Assembly: GCF_029051645.1 (NCBI RefSeq)
Contig: NZ_JAACFS010000003.1
Span: 124,001-188,000, forward strand
Direction: 5' to 3'
Source: Bradyrhizobium sp. CSA112
GTDB lineage: Bacteria > Pseudomonadota > Alphaproteobacteria > Rhizobiales > Xanthobacteraceae
DNA: 64,000 nucleotides
The position numbers and the translations under genes were made by a program. Below the pieces are notes generated by a model that saw nothing but the letters and a program-made list of their open reading frames with translations, did not search any database and had not been told where the DNA came from. Positions 37,683-46,323 of the stretch are shown one piece after another. How positions within the stretch are numbered: position 1 is the stretch's first letter; the number at the start of each line of letters is the position of its first letter.

Positions 37683-37788
37683 CTTTCGCTTGACGTCACC
37701 CCCTTTGCTCTGAAATTCTTGGGCCATACGGAGACGACACGATCTCCGGCTGGGATTTTGGGAACGCCAACCCCGTAGGGAGGAAGCA

Positions 37789-39048
37789 ATGACGAGAACC
37801 CGCAAACCGGGCGTGAGCCGACGTGCGACGTTGGCGATGATGGGCGCCGGTGCCGTAACATTCGCGGCACCTTGGGTGGCGCGCGCGCAAGCCAAGACCA
37901 TCAAGGTCGGCATGCCGACCATCCTTTCCGGGCGCGTGGCGCAGCTCGGAACCTCCTCGCGCAACGGGGTGATGCTGGAGATCGAAAAGGTCAATGCCGC
38001 CGGCGGTCTGGCTGGACGGCAGATCGAGATGGTGATCCGCGATTCCAAGGGGCAGCCGCAGGAGGCCGCCCGCGTCGCGCGCGAGCTCGTCAATACCGAT
38101 GGATGCGAAATCCTGATTGACGCAGAAGCATCGTCAGGCGCGTTCGCGGTGCATGAGGTAGCGCGCGATCTCGGCGTGCTCTGCCTTCACACCAACTCGG
38201 AAACCTCGGCACTGACCGCCGATCCCAAGCAGCACATCCCCAACGCATTCCGCACCGCGCGCCAGGGCGTGCATGACTCGATCGTCGGCGGCAGCTACGC
38301 AGCGGCGATCGCCAAGGCCAAAGGGCTGAAGAAATGGGCCACCTGTTCGCCCGATTACGCCTACGGCCGCGACACCACCGGCGAATACGTGACGTACCTG
38401 AAGCGCTTCGCGCCCGACATTGAAATCATCAGCGAATCCTGGCCAAAGCTGTTCCAGCCTGATTACACCGAGGTGGTGACGAAAATCCTGCAGGCCAAGC
38501 CGCAGGCGCTATATTCCTGCCTGTGGGGCGGCGATCTCACATCCTATATCGACCAGGCCAACATCTATGCGCTGTTCAGCCAGATGGAGGTGTTTGCGGT
38601 CAACATGGCCGACTACACTGCGCTGACGGTCGTGAAGAACCTGCCGAAGGGCATCCACTCCGGCAACCGCTACATCAAGACCTATCCGGCAACCCCGGAG
38701 AATGCCGCGTGGGGCGACGCCTACAAGGCGAAATACAACGAGTATCCCACCAACTGGTCATGGGAAAATGCCACCGCGATCATGCTGCTCGCGGAAGCCT
38801 CCAAGAAGGCGAACTCAGCCGACGGCAAGAAGATCGCGGAGGCGCTGCGCGGCCTGAAGATCAAGTCGCCATTCGGCGCAGACGGCACCGTTACCATGCG
38901 TGCGGAAGACCAGACCCTGGTCGGCTATGCGATCGGCTGGGGGACGACGATCCCGCAGGAACCGTATGTGCCGCAGGTTCAGGCGGGCGACTGGAAGACG
39001 ATCTTCGAGCTCGAAGCCGAGTGGAAGAAGAGCAAGGGCTACACCTGA
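37789..39048 (+). CDS. livK: Liv-type ABC transporter substrate-binding protein
   Basis: The 419-residue periplasmic binding protein has a twin-arginine-like signal (SRRATLAMMGAGAVTFAAPW, cleavage near ARAQA). A periplasmic-binding fold of the branched-chain amino acid type 6 family follows (IKVGMPTILSGRVAQLG). GGGAGGAAG precedes the start. Family members bind amino acids, but rhizobial versions beside acyl-CoA genes often take aromatic or dicarboxylic acids. It opens the plus-strand operon of transporter and beta-oxidation-like genes opposite the acyl-CoA synthetase. The ligand cannot be read from the sequence. Confidence 0.92.
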   Translation: MTRTRKPGVSRRATLAMMGAGAVTFAAPWVARAQAKTIKVGMPTILSGRVAQLGTSSRNGVMLEIEKVNAAGGLAGRQIEMVIRDSKGQPQEAARVARELVNTDGCEILIDAEASSGAFAVHEVARDLGVLCLHTNSETSALTADPKQHIPNAFRTARQGVHDSIVGGSYAAAIAKAKGLKKWATCSPDYAYGRDTTGEYVTYLKRFAPDIEIISESWPKLFQPDYTEVVTKILQAKPQALYSCLWGGDLTSYIDQANIYALFSQMEVFAVNMADYTALTVVKNLPKGIHSGNRYIKTYPATPENAAWGDAYKAKYNEYPTNWSWENATAIMLLAEASKKANSADGKKIAEALRGLKIKSPFGADGTVTMRAEDQTLVGYAIGWGTTIPQEPYVPQVQAGDWKTIFELEAEWKKSKGYT

Positions 39049-39126
39049 TCGACCGGCGATAACGGAGGCGACGCAAGCCGCCTCCGTTTCGTTGCGGAAT
39101 GTTTCTCGCGTGCTGCTCGCTTCGGC

Positions 39127-40050
39127 ATGCCGCAATGGATGCTTCCCTTGGACCTCGACGCGCTTACCGGCTGTCTCGCCAGTTCCGCCTGTCTGGTGAC
39201 GCAAACCACCAGCGGCTTCATCATCGGCATGTTGCTGTTTCTCGTCGCCGTCGGGCTGACGCTGATTTTTGGCGTGCTCAAGGTCGTCAACTTCAGCCAC
39301 GGCGCTTTCTACATGTTCGGCGCCTATTTCGCGATGACGGCCTATCAGTTCTCGGGCAGTTTTGCGCTCGCGATGCTGTGCGGCGCGGCGGGGACGGCTA
39401 TCCTCGGCCTGATCTTCGAGCGCGTGTTCATGAGCCGCGTCTACGGTGCCGACGTGCTGATGCAACTGCTCGTCTGTTACGCCTTCGTGCTGATCTTCGA
39501 CGATGTGGTGCGAATGATCTGGGGCCCGGAGTTCAAGTCGATGGGGATGCCGGCGGCGTTTCAGGTGGCGCCGCTGTTCATCGCCGGCGGCGTGGTGCCG
39601 CCGTATTATCTGCTGCTGATCGGCGTCGCGCTGGCGGCCGCGGTGATCCTCGGGCTCGGCCTTGCCCGCACCAGGATCGGCAAGGTGATCCGGGCAGCCG
39701 CGCACAATCCGGGCATGGTGTCTGCACTCGGCATCAACACAGGGCTTATCTATGGCGGGGTATTCGCCCTCGGCGGCATGCTGGCGGGGCTTGCCGGAGC
39801 GCTTGCCGCGCCCGTGCGTTCGCTGACGCCGGGCATGGGATTTTCCGTGCTGATCGAATCCTTCATCGTCACCGTGATCGGCGGCATGGGCTCGATCCTG
39901 GGGGCGCTGATCGGTGCGCTGCTAATCGGCATGATCCGCTCGTTCGGATCGCTCGGCTTTCCCTTGTTCACGGAAGGGCTGATGTATCTGTTCATGGTGA
40001 TCGTGCTGGTATCGCGACCGAGCGGCCTGTTCGGCAAGGAGGTCGCATGA
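39127..40050 (+). CDS. livH: Liv-type ABC transporter permease LivH
   Basis: The 307-residue inner membrane protein has eight or so hydrophobic segments and the LivH signature (FSHGAFYMFGAYFAM early; GLIYGGVFALGGMLAGLAGAL later). It forms half of the transmembrane channel. The start at 39127 lacks a strong ribosome site and an ATG at 39139 is possible. It overlaps livM by four bases and follows the binding protein after 78 bases. Confidence 0.92.
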   Translation: MPQWMLPLDLDALTGCLASSACLVTQTTSGFIIGMLLFLVAVGLTLIFGVLKVVNFSHGAFYMFGAYFAMTAYQFSGSFALAMLCGAAGTAILGLIFERVFMSRVYGADVLMQLLVCYAFVLIFDDVVRMIWGPEFKSMGMPAAFQVAPLFIAGGVVPPYYLLLIGVALAAAVILGLGLARTRIGKVIRAAAHNPGMVSALGINTGLIYGGVFALGGMLAGLAGALAAPVRSLTPGMGFSVLIESFIVTVIGGMGSILGALIGALLIGMIRSFGSLGFPLFTEGLMYLFMVIVLVSRPSGLFGKEVA

Positions 40051-41063
40051 CCGAGCTGCAGGCCGAGCAGGCTGCCGCGGTGCCACAGCCCGAAGCCGGA
40101 TTGCAGCGCTCGCGCTATTTCGACGTATTGATCGCGTTGGCGGCCTTTGCCGTGCTGGCGATCCTGCCGATGCTCACCGGCAGCAAGGCACTGCTCGATT
40201 TTGTCATACGTTGCTCGGCGTTCGGCCTGTTCGCGACCTCGCTCAACCTGCTGGTGGGTTATACGGGCCTGGTTTCGTTCGGCCATGGCATGTTCTTCGG
40301 CCTCGGCGCTTACGGATTTGGCCTGATTATGCAGCGCACTGGCGTCCCGGTCCCGGTTGCCTTTGTCGCAACGCTCGTCATCACCACCATCATCGCTGCC
40401 GTGATCGGCGCGATCTGCGTGCGGCTGAAGGAAATCTATTTCGCCTTCGTGACGCTGGCGTTCCAGATGCTGATCCACAGCACGATATTGTCCTGGGTGT
40501 CGCTGACCGGCGGCGACCAGGGTCTGCGCGGCGGCATTCCGCGCCCGGCCTTCTTCGGCATCGATCTGTCGAACCATGTGCATCTCTACATCGCGAGTTG
40601 CGCGCTGCTGGTGATCGGGCTTCTTTTGATGCGCCAGATCGCGCAATCGCCGTTCGGCTATACCTTGCGGATGATCCGCGACAACGCTAATCGCGCCAGC
40701 TTCGTCGGCATCGATGTCTGGCGCGCAAAACTCACGATCTTCGTGCTGGCGGCGTTGTTCGCCTCGACCGGCGGCATCATCATGGCCCTGTTCGTATCGG
40801 GCGCTTATCCCGAATTCGCCTACTGGACGATCTCGGGCGAGGGCATCTTCATCAACATGCTCGGCGGTGTCACGACATTCCTCGGACCGATGGTCGGCAC
40901 AGTGCTGCTGTTGATCCTCAACGACACCGTGACGCGGCTGACCGAGTACTACGGCATCGTGCTTGGTATCGTGATCCTGTTCTTCGCCATCGGCCTGCGA
41001 AAGGGCCTGATGGATTTTGTCGTTGAATGGTACACGCAACGCCGCAATGGCCCCGTGGAGTAG
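40047..41063 (+). CDS. livM: Liv-type ABC transporter permease LivM
   Basis: The 338-residue permease starts at the ATG overlapping the livH stop (GCATGA), with AAGGAGGT just upstream. LivM features are present: LNLLVGYTGLVSFGHGMFFG and the cytoplasmic loop FGYTLRMIRDNANRASFVGI that couples to the ATPases. About nine membrane helices follow a short soluble N-terminus. It partners with LivH to form the pore. An in-frame upstream extension lies inside livH and is not real. Confidence 0.93.
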   Translation: MTELQAEQAAAVPQPEAGLQRSRYFDVLIALAAFAVLAILPMLTGSKALLDFVIRCSAFGLFATSLNLLVGYTGLVSFGHGMFFGLGAYGFGLIMQRTGVPVPVAFVATLVITTIIAAVIGAICVRLKEIYFAFVTLAFQMLIHSTILSWVSLTGGDQGLRGGIPRPAFFGIDLSNHVHLYIASCALLVIGLLLMRQIAQSPFGYTLRMIRDNANRASFVGIDVWRAKLTIFVLAALFASTGGIIMALFVSGAYPEFAYWTISGEGIFINMLGGVTTFLGPMVGTVLLLILNDTVTRLTEYYGIVLGIVILFFAIGLRKGLMDFVVEWYTQRRNGPVE

Positions 41064-41088
41064 CCATGACCGGAAGAACCATTCATTG

Positions 41089-41165
41089 TCATTCCGGGGC
41101 GCGCGTAGCGCGAACCCGGAATTTCGAGATTCCGGGTCTGGTCCTTGCGGACCATCCCGGAATGA
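41089..41165. repeat. Multi-hairpin intergenic palindrome inside the liv operon
   Basis: A 77-bp element is bounded by perfect 10-bp inverted ends (TCATTCCGGG and CCCGGAATGA). Inside are a CGCGCGTAGCGCG hairpin, a CCCGGAAT/ATTCCGGG hairpin and GGTCC-TTGC-GGACC. I recognise this style as a REP-like family dispersed in Bradyrhizobium genomes. It sits between livM and livG and may stabilise or punctuate the transcript. Confidence 0.8.
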
Positions 41166-41189
41166 CGATGTGAGGGAGCGCGGCTAGCC

Positions 41190-41944
41190 ATGCTGGAGAT
41201 ACGCTCCCTTTCCAAATCGTTCGGCGGCGTCAAGGCGACCGACAATGTCACGCTCGATTTTGCCGACGGATCGCTCACCGCCGTGATCGGACCCAATGGC
41301 GCCGGCAAGAGCACGTTCTTCAATCTGATTACCGGCGCGCTGAAGCCGGATTCCGGCCAGATCCTGCTCAACGGCGTGGATTTGGCCGGTCGGACGCCGC
41401 CCGAGATCGTGCGCTATGGCATCGGCCGGGCATTCCAGGTGGCCAGCATTTTCCCATCGCTGACGGTGCATGAGACGATGCTTGCTGCGGTATGCGCCGA
41501 TCAGCGCCGCGCCAGCGTGCTGCACCGGCGCTTTCCGCTGGCCGAGACGCGCGACCGCGCCGAGCATGCGATGGAATTGCTGGGGCTGGTGAGCAAACGG
41601 AACCGCGTCGCGGCGACGTTGTCGCATGGCGACCAGAAGCTGCTAGATATCGCGCTGGCGCTGGTGCTCGATCCCAAGGTGCTGCTGCTCGACGAGCCGA
41701 CCGCCGGCATGGGCACCGAGGAGCGGTGGCGGATGATCGACAAGGTGAGGGAGCTCTGGGAGAAGCAGAAGATCACGGTAGTGTTCATCGAGCACGACAT
41801 GGATATCGTGTTCAAAATCGCACCCGAGATCGTCGTGCTCTGCTACGGCCGCATTCTCGCAACCGGCACGCCGGAAGCGATCCGCCGGAATGAGGCCGTT
41901 ATCGAGGCCTATCTCGGCAGTGAGCATCACGCCGGAGCCGCGAT

Positions 41945-41948
<4 letters not shown>
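41190..41948 (+). CDS. livG: Liv-type ABC transporter ATP-binding protein LivG
   Basis: The 252-residue ATPase has Walker A GPNGAGKST, a signature LSHGDQKLLDIALAL (standard LivG reads LSYGxQR), Walker B VLLLDEPTAGMG and the switch His in FIEHDMD. It couples ATP hydrolysis to import with LivF. It ends four bases inside livF. It is separated from livM by the palindromic repeat but clearly belongs to the same transport unit. Confidence 0.93.
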
Positions 41949-42661
<713 letters not shown>

Positions 42662-42693
42662 CTTTCGGCCGGCGACCTTCTCAGAAGGGTGAC

Positions 42694-42819
42694 TTGCGCC
42701 CTGCACCTGATATAGGCGAGGACAGTTATGATGTGCTGCTCGAAGCGGGTTTCGAGCGTGGCGCCATCGACGGTCTGGTCAAGGCCGGCGCGGTGCGTCA
42801 GGCCAAGGGAGACAGGGCA
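42694..42819 (+). pseudogene. Vestigial 3' end of a CaiB-type CoA-transferase
   Basis: This open stretch reads RPAPDIGEDSYDVLLEAGF and then RGAIDGLVKAGAVRQAKG. The pattern matches the C-terminal tail of type III (CaiB/BaiF) CoA-transferases: compare APLLGEHTREVLRETLGYD in the intact enzyme at 62520-63791. The rest of that gene is absent between livF and here. The fragment is in frame with the enoyl-CoA hydratase and has no ATG, so it is most likely scar sequence left by deletion of a CoA-transferase gene that once sat in this operon. Confidence 0.65.
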
Positions 42820-43596
42820 TTGAGTGGGGATATCGTTCGTTATTCCGTCACAGGCGATATTGCCGAGATCATGCTCGATCGTCCCCCGGTCAATGCGCTC
42901 AGCATGGACCTGATCGATGCGCTGCTGGCGGCGCTTTCGAAGGCGCGGGATGACGAAGCGGTGCGCGCCATCATCATCGGCAGCGCGCACAAGGTGTTTT
43001 GCGCCGGGCTCGATCTGGATATCGTCCGCGGCAAGCCCGGTATCGAGACCAAGAAATTCCTGGAGCGGCTGTATTTCGCGCTCAACGATACCCAGTATCG
43101 CATGGGCAAGCCGACTATCGCCGCCATAGATGGGGCGGTGCGGGCCGGTGGCATGACGATTGCGATCTCCTGCGACATGATCATCGCGGGCGACGCCTGT
43201 ACCTTCGGCTATCCCGAGATCGATGTGGGCCTGATCCCGGCCATTCACTTCGTGCAACTGCCGCGACTGGTCGGCAAGCACCAGGCTTTCGGACCGCTGT
43301 TTCTGGGCGAGCCCTTCGATGCCGCGACGGTCTTTCGCATGGGTCTGCTCAGCGAAGTGGTGCCGAAGGGAGCCGCGCTGGAGCGCGCGCGGGAGATCGC
43401 GCGCAAGCTCGCCGCCAAATCGCCGATCGTCATGAAGATCGGGCGCGATGCCTTCATGCGGGCGGTCGACGCCGACTTCCGCCGCTCGGTCGAAAACGCC
43501 GCCGAAAGCTTTGCGCTTGTCGCGACGACCGAGGACTGTCAGGAAGGCTTGAATGCGTTCGTTGAGAAGCGCACGCCGAACTACAGGGGACGCTGA
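42820..43596 (+). CDS. Enoyl-CoA hydratase/isomerase family protein
   Basis: The 258-residue crotonase starts at a TTG with AAGGGAG upstream; the open frame before it encodes a CoA-transferase relic. Oxyanion-hole segments are visible (FCAGLDLDIV; AVRAGGMTIAISCDMIIAG), as is the conserved FGYPEIDVGLIPA loop. It would hydrate or isomerise an unsaturated acyl-CoA. Its stop overlaps the MaoC start (TGATG), so the two are coupled. Residues usually acting as acid/base glutamates are not obvious at the canonical places, so it may be an isomerase or hydrolase of the same fold. Confidence 0.85.
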   Translation: MSGDIVRYSVTGDIAEIMLDRPPVNALSMDLIDALLAALSKARDDEAVRAIIIGSAHKVFCAGLDLDIVRGKPGIETKKFLERLYFALNDTQYRMGKPTIAAIDGAVRAGGMTIAISCDMIIAGDACTFGYPEIDVGLIPAIHFVQLPRLVGKHQAFGPLFLGEPFDAATVFRMGLLSEVVPKGAALERAREIARKLAAKSPIVMKIGRDAFMRAVDADFRRSVENAAESFALVATTEDCQEGLNAFVEKRTPNYRGR

Positions 43597-44051
43597 TGGC
43601 TGGATTGTATTTCGAGGAATTCGAGGTCGGCCGCGAATTTCATCATGAGTTCTCAAGGACCGTGACCGAAATGGACAACACGCTGTTCAGCCTGCTGACC
43701 ATGAATCCGCAACCGCTGCATATCGATGCGCATTTTGCCGAAAGCACCGAATTCGGCCAGCGGCTGTTCAACAGCCTCTATACGCTCGGCATCATGATCG
43801 GCATGAGCGTCTACGATACGACGCTCGGCACCACGATCGGCAACCTCGGCATGACTGACGTCAAGTTTCCAAAGCCGGTGTTTCACGGCGATACGCTCAA
43901 GGCGCACACCAAGATCATCTCCAAGCGTGAAAGCAAATCGCGACCGAACCAGGGTATCGTGGAGTTCGAGCACACCATGACCAATCAGCGCGGCGAGGTG
44001 GTGGCAAGCTGCCGCCGCACCGGCCTGATGCATTGCAAACCGAAGGCGTAG
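43596..44051 (+). CDS. MaoC family (hotdog-fold) dehydratase
   Basis: The 151-residue single-hotdog protein has the hydratase-2-like motif NPQPLHIDAHFAESTEFGQR, with the catalytic Asp/His pair, and LGMTDVKFPKPVFHGDTLKA. Members hydrate enoyl-CoA or act on mesaconyl/methylmalyl-CoA-type substrates. The next gene encodes a CitE-like lyase, a pairing seen for mesaconyl-CoA hydratase with malyl- or citramalyl-CoA lyase, so a C4-C5 branched dicarboxyl-CoA step is plausible. That is inference from the pair. Confidence 0.88.
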   Translation: MAGLYFEEFEVGREFHHEFSRTVTEMDNTLFSLLTMNPQPLHIDAHFAESTEFGQRLFNSLYTLGIMIGMSVYDTTLGTTIGNLGMTDVKFPKPVFHGDTLKAHTKIISKRESKSRPNQGIVEFEHTMTNQRGEVVASCRRTGLMHCKPKA

Positions 44052-44055
44052 GCCG

Positions 44056-44919
44056 ATGCGATCGTTCCTGTTCGTTCCCGGCGACAGCCTGCGCAAGTTC
44101 GAGAGCGCCAAGAAGACCGCGGCTGACGCGCTGATCCTCGATCTCGAGGATTCGATTGCGCCGGAGGAAAAGGTCGGTGCGCGGCGAACGGTGCGCGAGA
44201 TGCTCGACGCCCGCAATCCGAGCCAGAAAATATATGTCCGCGTCAATGCGTTCGACACGGACATGACGCTTGGCGACCTAGCGGCCGTCATGCCGGGCCG
44301 GCCTGACGGCATCGTGCTGCCGAAATGCGCCGGCGCTGCCGACGTCAATCGCCTCTCGCTCTATCTCGATGCCTTCGAGGCAGCCGCCGGGATTGAGCAG
44401 GAATCGACGCGAATAGTGACGGTGGCGACGGAGACGGCGAGGGCAGTCCTGAAGCTGCTCGACTTCGAAAACATGAGCCCGCGGCTATGGGGCATGATGT
44501 GGGGCGCCGAGGATCTAGCGGCATCGCTCGGCGCGTCGCGAAACCGAACGGGAGGCCGCTTCCATGGGCCGTTCCTGCTGGCGCGCGATCTCTGCCTGAT
44601 CAGCGCGGCGGCGGCCGGCGTTGTAGCCATCGACACCATTGCGACGGATATCAACGATCTCGACGCCCTGCGGGAGGAGTCCATTGCCGCGCGGCAGGAT
44701 GGTTTCCTCGCCAAGGCCGTCATCCATCCCAAGCATGTCGACGTCGTCAATGCCGCCTTCATGCCGACGGATGAGGAAATTGCCTGGTCGGAGAAGATCG
44801 TGCAGGCGTTCAACGAGAATCCGACTTCCGGCGTTGTGAAGATCGACGGCAAGATGATCGACAAGCCGCATCTGCGCGCTGCGGAGAAGATTCTGGCGCT
44901 GCGAGGACGGCAGTCGTGA
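44056..44919 (+). CDS. HpcH/HpaI (CitE-like) CoA-ester lyase
   Basis: The 287-residue TIM-barrel lyase has RSFLFVPGDSLRKFESA at the N-terminus, LILDLEDSIAPEEK with the metal-binding acidic residues, and MMWGAEDLAASLGA. Related enzymes cleave malyl-, citramalyl- or 3-hydroxy-3-methylglutaryl-type CoA esters to acetyl-CoA and a keto acid. It follows MaoC after four bases. It would supply acetyl-CoA late in the pathway before or beside the thiolase. Confidence 0.9.
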   Translation: MRSFLFVPGDSLRKFESAKKTAADALILDLEDSIAPEEKVGARRTVREMLDARNPSQKIYVRVNAFDTDMTLGDLAAVMPGRPDGIVLPKCAGAADVNRLSLYLDAFEAAAGIEQESTRIVTVATETARAVLKLLDFENMSPRLWGMMWGAEDLAASLGASRNRTGGRFHGPFLLARDLCLISAAAAGVVAIDTIATDINDLDALREESIAARQDGFLAKAVIHPKHVDVVNAAFMPTDEEIAWSEKIVQAFNENPTSGVVKIDGKMIDKPHLRAAEKILALRGRQS

Positions 44920-44934
44920 TCAAGTAGCACGGAT

Positions 44935-44993
44935 GGAGCGCAGCGAAATCCGGGATCAATCCGAAATCCGCCCTCCGGACTTCGCTGCGCTCC
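44935..44993. repeat. Palindromic intergenic repeat between lyase and thiolase genes
   Basis: GGAGCGCAGCGAAATCCGG (44935-44953) is complementary, with one mismatch, to CCGGACTTCGCTGCGCTCC (44975-44993). This is a second repeat family of the type common between Bradyrhizobium genes. It forms a long hairpin right after the lyase stop and may reduce read-through into the thiolase gene. Confidence 0.8.
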
Positions 44994-45080
44994 TCCAGGC
45001 AACAATCGGCCTTGATCGAATTGACAGTGTAACACGATCGGCGGCAAATGCAGCCGATCGACATACGTGAGGAAAACACC

Positions 45081-46313
45081 ATGGTTGACGCGCTGATCAT
45101 CGACGCATGCAGGACGCCGCGGGGCATCGGCAAGGCCGGCAAGGGCGCCCTGTCGGGCATCCATCCGCAGCAGCTCGGCGCGACGGTGTTGCGTGCGCTG
45201 GCCGATCGTACCGGCATCAATACCGCCGATGTCGACGACATCATCTGGGGCACCAGTTCGCAACGCGGGCAGCAGAGTGGCGATCTCGGGCGGATGTCGG
45301 CGCTCGATGCCGGCTATGACGTGCGCGCCAGCGCGGTCACCCTGGACCGGTTCTGCGGGTCCGGCATCACCAGCGTCAACATGGCGGCCAGCTCGATCAT
45401 GTCGGGCTCGGAGGATCTCGTGATCGCCGGCGGCACCGAGATGATGTCGATGGAAGGCCGTCGCGGCGAGGGGCCGTTCATGATGGATAACGGCAATCTT
45501 CGTCTGCGCGCGCGGCATCCGCAATCGCATCAGGGTGTCTGCGCCGACGCGGTGGCGACGCTGGAAGGCATCACGCGGCAGGATGTCGATGAGCTTGGCC
45601 TCGAAAGCCAGAAGCGCGCGGCAGCCGCCATCAAGGGCGGCCATTTCGACAAGAGCCTTGTGCCGGTCTACCGCGAAGACGGCAGCCTCGCGCTCGACCG
45701 CGAGGAGTACCCGCGGCCGCAAACCACGCTTGAAGGGCTGGCCGGCTTGAAGCCGGCGTTTCCAGCGATTGCCGATTATGCGCTCGACGAAAAGGGGACG
45801 ACCTATCGCAAGCTCATCCTGGACAAATATCCTGACCTCGACATCAACTTTGTGCATCACGCCGGCAATTCTTCCGGTGTCGTCGACGGCTCGGCGGCCA
45901 TTCTGCTGGCGTCGCCGAGTTACGCAAAAGCCCATGGCCTGAAGCCGCGCGCCCGCGTCGTCGCGATGGCGAATATGGGTGACTCCCCGACGCTGATGCT
46001 GAACGCGCCGGTGCCGGCTGCCCGCAAGGTACTGGCCAAGGCAGGCCTCACGCTCGACGATATCGACCTGTTCGAGATCAACGAGGCGTTTGCGGTCGTC
46101 GCCGAAAAATTCATCCGTGACCTCAAGCTCGATCGCGAGAAGGTCAACGTCAATGGCGGCTCGATCGCGCTCGGCCATCCCATCGGTGCGACCGGATCGA
46201 TCCTGATTGGCACGATTCTGGACGAACTGGAACGGCGCGATCTCAAGCGTGGTCTGGTAACGATGTGCGCTGCCGGCGGTATGGCGCCGGCCGTTATCAT
46301 CGAGCGCGTTTGA
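45081..46313 (+). CDS. Acetyl-CoA acyltransferase (thiolase)
   Basis: The 410-residue thiolase starts at 45081 with GAGGAAAACACC before it. The nucleophilic Cys92 is in DRFCGSGITS. The His of NGGSIALGHPIGATG and the acid/base Cys of VTMCAAGGMAPA complete the active site, and EINEAFAVVAEKF is present. It would split a 3-ketoacyl-CoA with CoA to give acetyl-CoA, closing the beta-oxidation-like sequence of this island. It converges with the histidine kinase gene, ten bases between stops. Confidence 0.93.
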   Translation: MVDALIIDACRTPRGIGKAGKGALSGIHPQQLGATVLRALADRTGINTADVDDIIWGTSSQRGQQSGDLGRMSALDAGYDVRASAVTLDRFCGSGITSVNMAASSIMSGSEDLVIAGGTEMMSMEGRRGEGPFMMDNGNLRLRARHPQSHQGVCADAVATLEGITRQDVDELGLESQKRAAAAIKGGHFDKSLVPVYREDGSLALDREEYPRPQTTLEGLAGLKPAFPAIADYALDEKGTTYRKLILDKYPDLDINFVHHAGNSSGVVDGSAAILLASPSYAKAHGLKPRARVVAMANMGDSPTLMLNAPVPAARKVLAKAGLTLDDIDLFEINEAFAVVAEKFIRDLKLDREKVNVNGGSIALGHPIGATGSILIGTILDELERRDLKRGLVTMCAAGGMAPAVIIERV

Positions 46314-46323
46314 CGGCAGGGCC

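Noticed and set aside
39750..41039. 429-codon minus-strand frame over livH/livM
   Set aside because: Charged low-complexity product (many Gln, His, Arg) opposite well-conserved permease genes; no support.
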